Below, piece by piece: positions 44,235-52,798 of a DNA stretch of 64,000 bases. Origin of the DNA: Kribbella sp. NBC_00382 (GTDB lineage: Bacteria; Actinomycetota; Actinomycetes; Propionibacteriales; Kribbellaceae); NCBI RefSeq assembly GCF_036067295.1, contig NZ_CP107954.1, positions 6,944,001 through 7,008,000 on the forward strand. The letters run 5' to 3'. Numbering within the stretch: the first letter of the stretch is position 1; the number at the start of each line of letters is the position of its first letter. A model generated the notes under the pieces. That model worked only from the letters and a program-made list of their open reading frames with translations. It was not told the origin of the DNA and made no database searches. The position numbers and the translations under genes were made by a program.

Positions 44235-45062
44235 TCAGGTCGCCGTGATGGTGCTGGTGGCCAGCAGGATCAGGATGACGATGCCGAGCAGCACCCGGTA
44301 GAAGGCGAAGATCGACGTCGAGTGCTTGGCGACGAAGCGGATCAGCCAGGCGACCGAGGCGTAGCCGACGATGAAGCTGACGATCGTGCCGACCAGCAGT
44401 GGTACCGGGCCGATGTCGCCGCCGAGCGCATCCTTCAGCTCGAAGACCGCCGCGCCGACCAGCGCCGGGATACCGAGCAGGAATGCCATCCGGGTCGAGG
44501 CGACCCGGTCGAGGCCGCGGAACAGACCGGCCGTGATGGTCGCGCCGGAGCGGGACACACCCGGGATCAGCGCCAGGCACTGGATCAGGCCCATCACGAC
44601 CGCGTCGATCAGCGTGATCCGGGTGAGCGGCCGGGCTTTGCTGCCCAGCCTCTCGGCCGCGACCATGAAGAACGACCAGACGATCAGCGAGCCCGCGACC
44701 CACCACATGCTGCGCAGCGGGCCGGAGATGATGTCCTTCGCCAGGAAGCCGATGATGCAGATCGGCAGCGAGCCGACGATCACGAACCAGCCCATCCGGT
44801 GGTCGAACTCGCCCCGGTGCTCGGGGTGGCGCAGCCCGCGGAACCAGGCGACGGCGTACCGGCTGATGTCCTTCCACATGTAGAGCACGACGGCCGCGAT
44901 CGCGCCGAACTGGATCACCGCGGTGAACGCGGTGACGGCCGGGTCGTCGATCTTCATGCCGAGCAGCTTCGACGCGATGGTCAGGTGGCCCGTGCTGGAG
45001 ACGGGCAGGAATTCGGTCAGGCCCTCGACAATGCCGAGGATGATGGCGTCCCAGATCGTCAT
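44235..45062 (-). CDS. uppP: Undecaprenyl-diphosphatase
   Basis: Protein of 275 residues with about eight membrane helices. The two catalytic motifs are complete: EGLTEFLPVSSTGHL near residue 15 and LIPGVSRSGATI near residue 165. It dephosphorylates undecaprenyl diphosphate at the membrane to recycle the lipid carrier for peptidoglycan synthesis and confers basal bacitracin resistance. It lies 6 nt behind the LLM oxidoreductase gene, so both are probably on one transcript. Linkage to the DUF3090 block matches Rv2136c in M. tuberculosis. Confidence 0.95.
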   Translation of the reverse strand: MTIWDAIILGIVEGLTEFLPVSSTGHLTIASKLLGMKIDDPAVTAFTAVIQFGAIAAVVLYMWKDISRYAVAWFRGLRHPEHRGEFDHRMGWFVIVGSLPICIIGFLAKDIISGPLRSMWWVAGSLIVWSFFMVAAERLGSKARPLTRITLIDAVVMGLIQCLALIPGVSRSGATITAGLFRGLDRVASTRMAFLLGIPALVGAAVFELKDALGGDIGPVPLLVGTIVSFIVGYASVAWLIRFVAKHSTSIFAFYRVLLGIVILILLATSTITAT

Positions 45063-45068
45063 CGGTGC

Positions 45069-46127
45069 TCAGTCACCGATCCCGGCGAGGTCGAGTGCCT
45101 CGGCGACCGTCCGCAGCGTGGCGATCCGCTGCTCGACGGTCGGCTCGAAGGGGGTCAGGGCGACTGTCGTCGTACCGGCTTCGGAGTACGCCGTGAGCTT
45201 CTCGGCGATCCGCTCCTTGCCGCCGAGCAGCGAGATGGAGTCGATGAAGCCGAGCGGTACGGCGGCCATCGCCTCGCGGTGCTTCTTGGCCAGGTACAGG
45301 TCCTGGATCTCCTTGGCCTCGTCGGCGTACCCCATCCGGACGGCCAGGTTGTTGTAGAAGTTCTTCTCCCGGCTGCCCATCCCGCCGATGTAGAGCGCGG
45401 TGTAGCCGCGGATCGGTTCCGCGCCGGCCTCGATGTCGTCCCCGACCACGACCGGTACCGACGCGACCACGTCGAACCCGTCCATCCCGAGGCCTTCCTG
45501 ACGGGTCTCTCGACCTGCCTTGATCAGGTTCAACTGCTCTCCCAGGTAGGCCGGGTCGTTGAGGATGCCGAGCCAGCCGTCGGCGATCTCGCCGGCCAGC
45601 TCGAGGTTCTTCGGGCCGACCGCGGCCAGGTAGACCGGCACGTGGTCACGGACCGGCCGGATGGACAGCTTGAGCGGCTTGCCGGGGCCGTCGGGCAGCG
45701 GCAGGGTGAAGTACTTGCCCTCGAACGCGACCGTCTCCCTGCGCATCGCCGAGTTCACGATCTCAACGTACTCACGCGTCCTGAGCAACGGCTGAGCAAA
45801 CCGTACGCCGTGCCAGCCCTCGGACACCTGCGGGCCCGACACGCCGAGACCGAGCCGGAACCGGCCGTTGGAGAGCCGGTCCAGGGTCGCCGCGGTCATC
45901 GCAGTCATCGCCGGGGTCCGGGCCGGGATCTGGAACACCGCCGCCCCGATGTCAATGGTGGAGGTCTGGGCGGCTATCCAGCTGAGCAGCGTGGCGGCGT
46001 CCGAGCCGTACGCCTCCGCGGCCCAGGTGACCGAGAATCCGAGTGCCTCGGCCTCCTTCACCAGCCTCAGATGATCGAGGTGGTCGTCGCCACCGAAGAC
46101 GAAGCCGATGTTGAGTCCGAGTCGCAT
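45069..46127 (-). CDS. LLM-class F420-dependent oxidoreductase
   Basis: Protein of 352 residues with the luciferase-like TIM barrel: RLGLNIGFVFGGDDHLDHLR, GFSVTWAAEAYGSDAATLL, RFRLGLGVSGPQVSEGWHG and VYLAAVGPKNLELAGEIADGW. The GVSGPQ segment and overall length match the F420-dependent subgroup rather than FMN monooxygenases. The substrate is unknown. The ATG at 46125-46127 is supported by TAGGCT 8 nt upstream. uppP follows after 6 nt. It is divergent from the aldo/keto reductase 51 nt away. Confidence 0.9.
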   Translation of the reverse strand: MRLGLNIGFVFGGDDHLDHLRLVKEAEALGFSVTWAAEAYGSDAATLLSWIAAQTSTIDIGAAVFQIPARTPAMTAMTAATLDRLSNGRFRLGLGVSGPQVSEGWHGVRFAQPLLRTREYVEIVNSAMRRETVAFEGKYFTLPLPDGPGKPLKLSIRPVRDHVPVYLAAVGPKNLELAGEIADGWLGILNDPAYLGEQLNLIKAGRETRQEGLGMDGFDVVASVPVVVGDDIEAGAEPIRGYTALYIGGMGSREKNFYNNLAVRMGYADEAKEIQDLYLAKKHREAMAAVPLGFIDSISLLGGKERIAEKLTAYSEAGTTTVALTPFEPTVEQRIATLRTVAEALDLAGIGD

Positions 46128-46135
46128 GACAGGCG

Positions 46136-46141
46136 AGCCTA
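46136..46141 (-). promoter_or_regulatory. -10 box of the LLM oxidoreductase-uppP operon
   Basis: On the minus strand TAGGCT lies 8 nt before the ATG. It faces a second TAGGCT at 46167-46172 that serves the divergent gene. Confidence 0.5.
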
Positions 46142-46166
46142 ACGAGCCCATGTCGGTGGCCCGCAA

Positions 46167-46172
46167 TAGGCT
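46167..46172 (+). promoter_or_regulatory. -10 box of the aldo/keto reductase gene
   Basis: TAGGCT followed by 6 nt and ATG at 46179. With 46136-46141 it makes a compact divergent promoter pair with matching hexamers. Confidence 0.5.
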
Positions 46173-46178
46173 CGCTCC

Positions 46179-47120
46179 ATGCAGCAGCGCTATCTCGGTC
46201 ACAGTGGCCTCACGGTGAGCAGGCTCGGCCTGGGAACCATGTCCTGGGGACGCGACACCGACGAACATGAGGCGCGCGAGCAGCTCGCGGCGTTCGTGGC
46301 CGCCGGTGGCACCCTGGTCGACACGGCAGCGGCGTACGGGGACGGTGACAGTGAGCGGCTGATCGGGTCGCTGCTCGGCGACGTGGTGGACCGCGACGAC
46401 CTGGTGATCGCGACCAAGGCCGGGTTCAGCGTCCGGCGGGGCGAGCGGATCACAGACACCTCCCGCGGCGCACTCCTGCGCGACCTGGAGGGCTCCCTGC
46501 GGCGGCTGAACGTCGACTACATCGACCTGTGGCAGCTGCACACCTGGTCGGACGACGTACCGCTGGAGGAGACGCTGTCGGCGCTCGACCACGCAGTGAG
46601 CTCCGGCAAGGTCCGGTACGTCGGTGTGTCCAACTACGCCGGCTGGAAGTCGGCCCGGGCGGTCACCTGGCAGCAGGCCTGGCCGGGACGCGCAGTACCG
46701 GTGTCGAACCAGGTGGAGTACTCCCTGCTCGCCCGGGACGCCGAGGCGGACGCCATCCGGGCTGCTGGTGGGCTCGGCATCGGCGTACTGGCGTGGTCGC
46801 CGCTTGGGCGGGGTGTGTTGACTGGGAAGTACCGGACCGGCATCCCTGCTGACTCGCGGGCGGCGTCTCAGCATCTGTCCAGATTCGTCGACCCCTATCT
46901 CGACGGGCGAGGTTCGGGCATCGTGGAAGCGGTCGCCCGTGCCGCTGACGGACTGGGCTGGACCCCGCTCGAGGTGGCACTCACCTGGGTCAGGGACCGG
47001 CCCGGGGTGACCGCGGCGATCGTCGGGGCCCGGACGGCGATGCAGCTGAAGTCGGTCCTGGGTGTGGAGGAACTCACCCTGCCGCCGGCCATCGTGGCGG
47101 CGCTGGAGGACGTTTCGTGA
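46179..47120 (+). CDS. Aldo/keto reductase
   Basis: Protein of 313 residues, complete TIM barrel. The catalytic tetrad is visible: Asp and Tyr in LVDTAAAYGDGDSE, Lys in DLVIATKAGF and His in DLWQLHTWSDD. The NADPH-binding C-terminal part has WSPLGRGVLTGKYR and AAIVGARTAMQLKS. The start MQQRYLGHSGLTVSRLGLGTM is typical of the YghZ/KCAB-like subgroup. It reduces aldehydes or ketones of unknown identity. The DUF5703 gene follows after 34 nt. Confidence 0.93.
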   Translation: MQQRYLGHSGLTVSRLGLGTMSWGRDTDEHEAREQLAAFVAAGGTLVDTAAAYGDGDSERLIGSLLGDVVDRDDLVIATKAGFSVRRGERITDTSRGALLRDLEGSLRRLNVDYIDLWQLHTWSDDVPLEETLSALDHAVSSGKVRYVGVSNYAGWKSARAVTWQQAWPGRAVPVSNQVEYSLLARDAEADAIRAAGGLGIGVLAWSPLGRGVLTGKYRTGIPADSRAASQHLSRFVDPYLDGRGSGIVEAVARAADGLGWTPLEVALTWVRDRPGVTAAIVGARTAMQLKSVLGVEELTLPPAIVAALEDVS

Positions 47121-47154
47121 GGTAATGCTTGTTCCGGAAGGTTCGGAGGTGCGG

Positions 47155-47340
47155 ATGGCCGAATACGAGTTGCAGCAGTTCGAGGTGTCGAGGACGGAGA
47201 CGCGCGGGGCTGTGCGGCGGCTGCTCACCGAGCACGCCGAGTACGGCGGCTGGGAGCTCGCCCGGCTGAGGCGCTACCCCGACGGCACCCGCCGGGTCTG
47301 GCTCCGCCGCCGCATCATCAAGGTGATGCGCACGCTTTAG
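47155..47340 (+). CDS. DUF5703 family small protein
   Basis: Protein of 61 residues, ATG with GGAGG 5 nt upstream. It is highly charged and basic: AVRRLLTEHAEYGGWELARL, then RRYPDGTRRVWLRRRIIKVM. The family is small, conserved and confined to actinobacteria, and is usually found near the aldo/keto reductase or an M20 peptidase. Function unknown; the amphipathic basic C-terminus could bind nucleic acid or membrane. An in-frame ATG at 47125 is less likely because it lacks a ribosome-binding site. Confidence 0.8.
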   Translation: MAEYELQQFEVSRTETRGAVRRLLTEHAEYGGWELARLRRYPDGTRRVWLRRRIIKVMRTL

Positions 47341-47349
47341 AGGTTGAGC

Positions 47350-48093
47350 CTAGAGGTCGTGCCGGACCCAGACGTTGGGTTCGACGTACACCGCGTAATT
47401 GTGGTCGAGGTCACAATGCACGGGAACCAGCGCCTTCGGGACGATGACCTCGCCCGTGCGGTCGAACGGCAGGCCGGTCCATTCGCGCCATTCGGCCAGC
47501 GAGCCGGCCATCACCATCGAGGTCTCCGCCGTGCGCAGGATCTTGCCGCCTGCCTTCACGTGCACCCGCAGCCACGGATCGACCGGCAGGCCGTCGTCGC
47601 GGACCTGTTCGAGGTACTCGGCCATTGGCTGCCTGGGATCCTGCTTGCCGTTCGGGCGGACCGGCGCGTAGAGCGTCTTGAGGCCCATCGACCGGACATT
47701 GGCACGCATCGTCGCGAGCATCGTGTGGGACAGCCCCTGGCCCAGGTGGCTGGCCCGGACCGAGATCTCCAAGGCGCTCGCCACCGTCGGTGTCCGGCCC
47801 TTGCGGTGATCGGCCGCTCCCCAGATCAGCGCCCGGTCCCAGCCGCTCGTGGGCAGCTCGGTACGGTCCTCGTCCGGGAACACGAAAGGGATGCTGCGGC
47901 CGATCGCGACCAGCTCATCGCCTTCCGTCGCGAGCAGGACGTGCTCGGGGAACAGCTCGCGCACCCGGCCCATCAGGGCACCGCCGACCGGGTCCTGCTG
48001 CATGAACACCGGCCAGCCGCCCTTGAACTCGGCCAGCGGATCGAACAACTCAGGCCGCTCGGCGAGCGTGGTGATCACGATCTTCTCGGACAT
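47350..48093 (-). CDS. GNAT-family N-acetyltransferase
   Basis: Protein of 247 residues. An N-terminal strand-helix region (KIVITTLAERPELFDPLAEF) is followed by VLLATEGDELVAIGRSIPFVF. The acetyl-CoA site is unusually degenerate: EISVRASHLGQGLSHTMLAT, with G-x-G in place but SHLGQGLS instead of the usual R/Q-x-x-G-x-G. The C-terminal extension with WREWTGLPFDRTGEVIVPKAL is characteristic of a larger actinobacterial GNAT subgroup. Acceptor unknown. Its 5' end overlaps the 3' end of the MFS gene, so the two are co-transcribed. Confidence 0.82.
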   Translation of the reverse strand: MSEKIVITTLAERPELFDPLAEFKGGWPVFMQQDPVGGALMGRVRELFPEHVLLATEGDELVAIGRSIPFVFPDEDRTELPTSGWDRALIWGAADHRKGRTPTVASALEISVRASHLGQGLSHTMLATMRANVRSMGLKTLYAPVRPNGKQDPRQPMAEYLEQVRDDGLPVDPWLRVHVKAGGKILRTAETSMVMAGSLAEWREWTGLPFDRTGEVIVPKALVPVHCDLDHNYAVYVEPNVWVRHDL

Positions 48094-49288
48094 GATCCGC
48101 AGTCTCACAGGGCCGGCCGCCCGGTGCAGCCGATTTTCTTCTGATCAGCACTCCGAGAGCGACCAGCGCGGTGAGCAGCCCGGAACCGACCAGCGTGTGC
48201 TCAGCACCGGCCGCCGCGATCACCGGACCGCCGATCAGCAGACCGGCCGCGCTCCCCGCGTTCACCACCACTGCCTGACCGGAGAGCAACGCGCGCCGCT
48301 CGGCGCCGGCCGAGGATCTCGTGATCACCACCGAGATCGCGGCGATCCCGAGCACCAGCGTCGCTCCGGAGAGCGCGGCCACCCCGGCGATCGCGGCGGG
48401 CGTCGTCCAGATCCCCATCCCGATCCAGCACAGACCCATCAGCGTCCACGCGAGAGCGGCCAGCGGCGCCGGAGAGAACCGCCGGACCACGGCCAGCGAC
48501 GCCATCGTGCCCACCACCGACCCCAGGCCGTAGCCGGACATCCCGGCCGCGAGATACACCCCTGGCCGACCGCGCTCGGCCCCGATCACCGACAACCCGA
48601 GCGGAAACGCGAACCAGGTGAAGGATCCCGTCCCGCGCGCGATCCAGCCGTACAGGACGTCAGGCCGGCCAGCCAGGCTGCCCCGGATCGAAGGCACCAC
48701 GGCCATGGCTGGAGAGCGCTCCCCGACGATCCCGATCGCGAGCAGCCCTGCCATCAGTACCGCGACCGCCTCGACCCACAACAACGCGTCCGTGAACCCA
48801 GCAGCCACCGCCAACGCCCCGAGCGGCGCTCCCACCACCATCCCGACCCGCCGGATCCCGTCCTGCCAAGTCAGCAGAACGACAGCCCGATCCGGACCCC
48901 ACCGATCGCCGATATCAGCAAGCAATGCACTCCGCCCGGGACTCGACAAGGCGTCTCCACACCCCAGCAGCAACCCACTAGCGACCAGCACCCACGCCTG
49001 CAGCAATCCGAACATCGCCGCCGCCGGAACCATCGCCAGCGCCGCCGCCTGAACAACGGCCAGAATCGCCAGCCGCGTCCCCGAATCAACCCACTGCCTC
49101 GCCCGCCGAGCCCACCACGGCGACAACAGAACCGGGATCCCAGCGCACCCACCGGCCAACCCGGTCGCAGCCACTGACCCCGTCTGCTGCAACACCACCA
49201 ACGGCAACGCAACCTGCGTGAACCGAACGGCAAGGTCCGCAGAACAGCTGCCTGCCAACAGGAACAACGCATCCCGACGAGCTTTCAC
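48050..49288 (-). CDS. MFS transporter
   Basis: Protein of 412 residues with about twelve membrane helices; GTG start with GAGAG upstream. It starts with LFLLAGSCSADLAVRFTQVALPLVV and has a loop GIRRVGMVVGAPLGALAVAAGF typical of the actinobacterial drug-efflux-like MFS group. The C-terminal ~25 residues are hydrophilic and His/Arg-rich and overlap the downstream GNAT reading frame by 44 nt. Divergent from a LysR regulator that may control it. Substrate unknown. Confidence 0.88.
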   Translation of the reverse strand: MKARRDALFLLAGSCSADLAVRFTQVALPLVVLQQTGSVAATGLAGGCAGIPVLLSPWWARRARQWVDSGTRLAILAVVQAAALAMVPAAAMFGLLQAWVLVASGLLLGCGDALSSPGRSALLADIGDRWGPDRAVVLLTWQDGIRRVGMVVGAPLGALAVAAGFTDALLWVEAVAVLMAGLLAIGIVGERSPAMAVVPSIRGSLAGRPDVLYGWIARGTGSFTWFAFPLGLSVIGAERGRPGVYLAAGMSGYGLGSVVGTMASLAVVRRFSPAPLAALAWTLMGLCWIGMGIWTTPAAIAGVAALSGATLVLGIAAISVVITRSSAGAERRALLSGQAVVVNAGSAAGLLIGGPVIAAAGAEHTLVGSGLLTALVALGVLIRRKSAAPGGRPCETADHVREDRDHHARRAA

Positions 49289-49349
49289 ACTCTCGATCGT
49301 CCGTCCCTGCCGTGATCCCTGGTAGCCGGCAGCAACGAACGATCGGTCA

Positions 49350-49355
49350 TAGGCT
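49350..49355 (+). promoter_or_regulatory. -10 box of the LysR regulator gene
   Basis: TAGGCT followed by 6 nt and ATG at 49362; leaderless arrangement. Confidence 0.5.
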
Positions 49356-49361
49356 GGGCCT

Positions 49362-50240
49362 ATGGCTTCATTACCCTCGATCGAGGACCTGCAGCTCGTC
49401 CTGGCGATCAGCAGGACCGGTTCGGTCGGTACCGCCGCCCGCGAACTGCGGATCTCCCAACCGTCCGCATCCCAGCGTCTGGCCCGGATCGAACGCAGCT
49501 GCGGCACCAGCCTCTTCGCCCGCGACACCCGGGGAGCCCGGCCCACCGCCGCCGGCCACGAACTCGCCCGCCGGGCCGAGCACATCCTCGGCCACCTCGA
49601 CGAGGTGTACGACGCCACCCGGGCAGCCGTCGCCGGCGAGCGCCTCTCCATCGGTACGTTCGCCAGCCTCGCACCGATCCTCTTCCCGGTCCTCGACGCC
49701 GAACTCCCCGACGTCGGCATCGACCAGGACGTCGACCACGGCCGGCACCTGGTCGAACTCGTTGCCGAAGGCACCATGGATGCCGCGTTCATCGCGATCG
49801 CCGACCAGCTGGTACTCCCCCGCGGCGCCGTCGCCCGCCCCGTCGGCCGCGACGAGCTGGTCCTGTTCGTACCGGCCGGCGTCGCCCCACCCGGCACCGG
49901 CAAGTACCCGCTCAGAGAGCGCGATCTTCCCTTCTCCACCTACGATCTCGGCGCCGACGAGATCCGCGCCCGCCTGATCGCCCACGGCGCCAACGCCCGC
50001 CGCGGCATCACCCTCGCCACCACCGTCGCGATGGCCCGCCGCCGCTCCCAACTGGCCCTGATCCCCCGAAGCGCCCTCTCCCACGAACTAGGCCCCGGCG
50101 AACGCCTGGTCCCCGCCCCTTTCCGCTACCGCCTGACCCTCAGCATGATCACCGGCACAACTCCACCGCCACGGCTCCTGGCCCTACTCCCCCGCCTCCG
50201 GGAAGCAATGCACCTCAACGCAGTACGACGGCCCCGCTAG
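49362..50240 (+). CDS. LysR-family transcriptional regulator
   Basis: Protein of 292 residues. The winged helix-turn-helix is at residues 5-65: IEDLQLVLAISRTGSVGTAA and ISQPSASQRLARIERSCGTSLF. The C-terminal periplasmic-binding-like effector domain has LSIGTFASLAPILFPVLD and PVGRDELVLFVPAG. It diverges from the MFS gene 73 nt away, the standard layout for LysR control of an exporter. The stop overlaps the convergent HExxH gene by 3 nt. Confidence 0.92.
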   Translation: MASLPSIEDLQLVLAISRTGSVGTAARELRISQPSASQRLARIERSCGTSLFARDTRGARPTAAGHELARRAEHILGHLDEVYDATRAAVAGERLSIGTFASLAPILFPVLDAELPDVGIDQDVDHGRHLVELVAEGTMDAAFIAIADQLVLPRGAVARPVGRDELVLFVPAGVAPPGTGKYPLRERDLPFSTYDLGADEIRARLIAHGANARRGITLATTVAMARRRSQLALIPRSALSHELGPGERLVPAPFRYRLTLSMITGTTPPPRLLALLPRLREAMHLNAVRRPR

Positions 50241-51256
50241 CCGCCGAGAAGACTGCGCGCGGTGGCGACGACCTCGGTCTCCATCCCGGACAGGATGGTG
50301 AGGCAGGCATCGGCAACCTGGAGGGCCGCTTCACCTTCGTACCCGGCGAAAAGGCCACGCAGTACGGCGGCCCGCTGGTCGGACGGTGGATGCGTACGCC
50401 GGGTCAACGCGGGCGGGAGATCGAAGACCTCGCGCTGTACCCGCTGGACGAGGTGATCGATCGCCAGGAAGACGAACGGTCCCGCGACGGTGATGAACTT
50501 GAGCAGGGCCGGCGTCGACGGCGTCAACTCGCGCAGGAGCAGGAGCGCTGCCAGTTCGTCGGCCTCGTACTCGCGATCAACCCGGCCTGCGGCGGGCGGC
50601 TGGTGCAGATGGCCGGCCAGCAGATGACCCAGCTCATGCCCGATCGTGAACTTCTCCGCCGCCCTCATGACCAGGTGTCCGAACGCCAGCCGCTCGTCCA
50701 GCGCCAGCCGGAGCCGCACCGGCGGCTCAACGGTCCCTGGGGACAGGTACGTGACGATCGCCTCGGCGAGCATGACGCGAGCCTGCGCCCGGACCCGCTG
50801 CTGCTGTGCCGTCGCCTGCTCGTCCCGGCGGCTGCCGTCCGCCTGCCGCTCGGAGGTCAGCAGCGATGCACTGAGCAGCAAGGCGACGCGGTCGAGCAAC
50901 GTCCGCAGCCCGGTGTTCAGCAGGATCAGGGTCCCGGTGCGAGCCCGCCGTGCCTGCGCGTTGTACGCGTGATGCGGATACTCCCCCACATACACGGGAT
51001 CCGGTACTTCGAGACCGCTCGCACGCATCGTCGATCGGAGCTGCGCGTGCAGGTCGTCGAACGGATTCTCGTACTCGGCCCGGTAGCCGGTCGCAATCTG
51101 CTCCTCGACCAGGTCGCCCATGAACTCCCGCTCGGCCGGCGACAGTTGCTCGATGAAGTGCCGGACGATCTCCCGACTCGGCGGCTCCAGCAGCTGCCCA
51201 TAACCCTCGCCACGCAACAGCTCCCGATACTCCTGCTCGATCGGTGTCCCGCTCAA
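50237..51256 (-). CDS. HExxH metallopeptidase-like protein
   Basis: Protein of 339 residues, not assigned to a named family. The zinc-protease motif FTIGHELGHLLAGH lies near residues 201-214, with REYEADELAALLL ~20 residues later supplying a plausible third ligand (Glu/Asp). That spacing recalls M48/ImmA-IrrE-like gluzincins. The N-terminal ~90 residues are charged and helical, and residues 150-195 contain a long polar helix. No signal peptide, so it acts in the cytosol. A TTG start overlaps the stop of the TPR gene (TTGA). Last of a three-gene unit; regulatory cleavage of a partner is a possibility but is inferred. Confidence 0.75.
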   Translation of the reverse strand: MSGTPIEQEYRELLRGEGYGQLLEPPSREIVRHFIEQLSPAEREFMGDLVEEQIATGYRAEYENPFDDLHAQLRSTMRASGLEVPDPVYVGEYPHHAYNAQARRARTGTLILLNTGLRTLLDRVALLLSASLLTSERQADGSRRDEQATAQQQRVRAQARVMLAEAIVTYLSPGTVEPPVRLRLALDERLAFGHLVMRAAEKFTIGHELGHLLAGHLHQPPAAGRVDREYEADELAALLLLRELTPSTPALLKFITVAGPFVFLAIDHLVQRVQREVFDLPPALTRRTHPPSDQRAAVLRGLFAGYEGEAALQVADACLTILSGMETEVVATARSLLGG

Positions 51257-52278
51257 AGCGCCCTCAACGCCGCCCGCGCCCGCAAGGCCAGCGCCTCGTC
51301 ATCTCCTCGAGCCGCGATTCTGTAGTACTTGCGGGCCTTGCGGCTGCGGCGACGGTGCTCCCAGTACCGCGCGAGGTTGAACGCGCCGTGCTGGACCGGA
51401 CGCGGCTCATCCGACTTGACGGCGTACTCGGCGAACTTGCGGGCCTGCGCCCAGTCGCCGTCGTCCTCCGCGAGAGCGCCGAGGTCCACCGCGGCCTCGG
51501 CCGCGCCGTGCGTCCCGAGCGTCAGCGCCTGGCGGTACGCCACCTTCGCCTCTTCCGGCCGTCCCAGGTTCTCGAGAGCCTGCCCTGCTCGGCAGGCGGC
51601 GAGGCCCCGGACCGCCACCGGTCCATCGACGATTGCCGGCCGGTACGCGTCGTATGCCTCCGCCAGCCTGTTCGCCCCGCGCAGTGCGTTTCCCAGGTAG
51701 AGGTGAGCGACAGCTTTCACATCGGTTTCGGCCGTCGCCGTCGCTTGCCGGTACCACTTGATGGCAGCCTTGCTGTCACCAGCCGCCGCGGCGAGTTCGC
51801 CCAGCCGCACGGCGGCCCGATACCCCGCCGGTTTCCCCGTGCCGGCGGAGATCTTGTACGCCTTGGCAGCCTTCGCCGTGTCGCCGGCCTCCATCGCCTT
51901 CTCGCCGCTGTCGAAGGCGTAGTCGGCTCGCACCATGTCGCTCACCGCTTCGAGCACGGACCGCCGACGGCCATCCGCCTGCTTGGACAGCTGACCACGC
52001 AGCAGTCCCGCCGCCGCGGAGGTCCCGCCGGGCGCCGTCAGGTGCCGGCTGAACTCGTCGAAGCCGCCGGCGGATTGCCCGTACGGCGACTCGCCCGCTC
52101 TGGCCGCGGCCACCACGCTGGAGTCCATCACCAGCCAGAACGTCTTCGTCCGTACCCCGCAGAGCAGACAGACCGTGCCGCTGACGCTCTTCATGAAGTC
52201 GCTCAGGTGATCCTTGCCCGGCACCTCTCGGTAGGCAACGCAGTGAAAACACTCCTCGGATACAGCTCCGACCAGCAT
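51253..52278 (-). CDS. TPR protein with N-terminal zinc-ribbon cysteines
   Basis: Protein of 341 residues, ATG with GGGGGACAGG upstream. Two CxxC pairs near the start (EECFHCVAYRE and GTVCLLCGVRT) suggest a small zinc-binding module. After a linker, residues ~125-335 are repeated helical pairs of TPR/Sel1 type: SGEKAMEAGDTAKAAKAYKI, GDSKAAIKWYRQATATAE, LGRPEEAKVAYRQALTLG. TPRs usually mediate protein contacts, so this may scaffold the HExxH protein and the small membrane protein encoded with it. Function unknown. Confidence 0.78.
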   Translation of the reverse strand: MLVGAVSEECFHCVAYREVPGKDHLSDFMKSVSGTVCLLCGVRTKTFWLVMDSSVVAAARAGESPYGQSAGGFDEFSRHLTAPGGTSAAAGLLRGQLSKQADGRRRSVLEAVSDMVRADYAFDSGEKAMEAGDTAKAAKAYKISAGTGKPAGYRAAVRLGELAAAAGDSKAAIKWYRQATATAETDVKAVAHLYLGNALRGANRLAEAYDAYRPAIVDGPVAVRGLAACRAGQALENLGRPEEAKVAYRQALTLGTHGAAEAAVDLGALAEDDGDWAQARKFAEYAVKSDEPRPVQHGAFNLARYWEHRRRSRKARKYYRIAARGDDEALALRARAALRAL

Positions 52279-52293
52279 CCTGTCCCCCAGTCG

Positions 52294-52710
52294 TCAGCCG
52301 CCGTCAACCTGCCAGCGCCGGGCATGACCGTCCCAATAGACGCGGACCTTCGTGCGCCGGTCGCGCGTCGCCTCGCTCAGGTCGAGCTCCAGCAGAGCCC
52401 GGATCGCCGCATCGTCCATGTCGGGCTCGGCATACAGCTTGAGGTCCAGCCCGGGGTCGTCGTTCTTCACCACCAGCAGGGTCCGTGCCGGGCCGGCTTG
52501 CTCTTTGCCCGTGACCCGCGCCTCGCGGTACCTGCGTCGCAGCAGGTCGCGCACAGCGTCGTACGTATCCTCCGCCGCCTTCTGCACCAAGGTCTGGACG
52601 AACGGCACCACCGCAGCCGTCACCACCGCAGTGATGATGACCGTCTCGAGCGCCTCCTCCTCGACCAGTTCCGGTCCGTCGACCAGCTCGGAATCCTCTG
52701 CCTCACCCAT
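52294..52710 (-). CDS. Small membrane-associated protein, first gene of a three-gene cassette
   Basis: Protein of 138 residues from the ATG at 52708-52710; a longer in-frame start exists 15 codons upstream. An acidic N-terminus (GEAEDSELVDGPELVEEEA) leads into a hydrophobic segment of about 20 residues (TVIITAVVTAAVVPFVQTLV), then an amphipathic basic helix (RDLLRRRYREARVTG) and a short alpha/beta C-terminal part ending RVYWDGHARRWQVDGG. No family recognised. 15 nt separate it from the TPR gene. Topology suggests it anchors the cassette to the membrane. Confidence 0.68.
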   Translation of the reverse strand: MGEAEDSELVDGPELVEEEALETVIITAVVTAAVVPFVQTLVQKAAEDTYDAVRDLLRRRYREARVTGKEQAGPARTLLVVKNDDPGLDLKLYAEPDMDDAAIRALLELDLSEATRDRRTKVRVYWDGHARRWQVDGG

Positions 52711-52798
52711 CCACCCCTGCTCTCTCTCCGTACACCCAACGCTACCGGGCGACACGGACAGAAAGCAGTCCGTTGCAGGTACCTGTCAGAACTGCACG

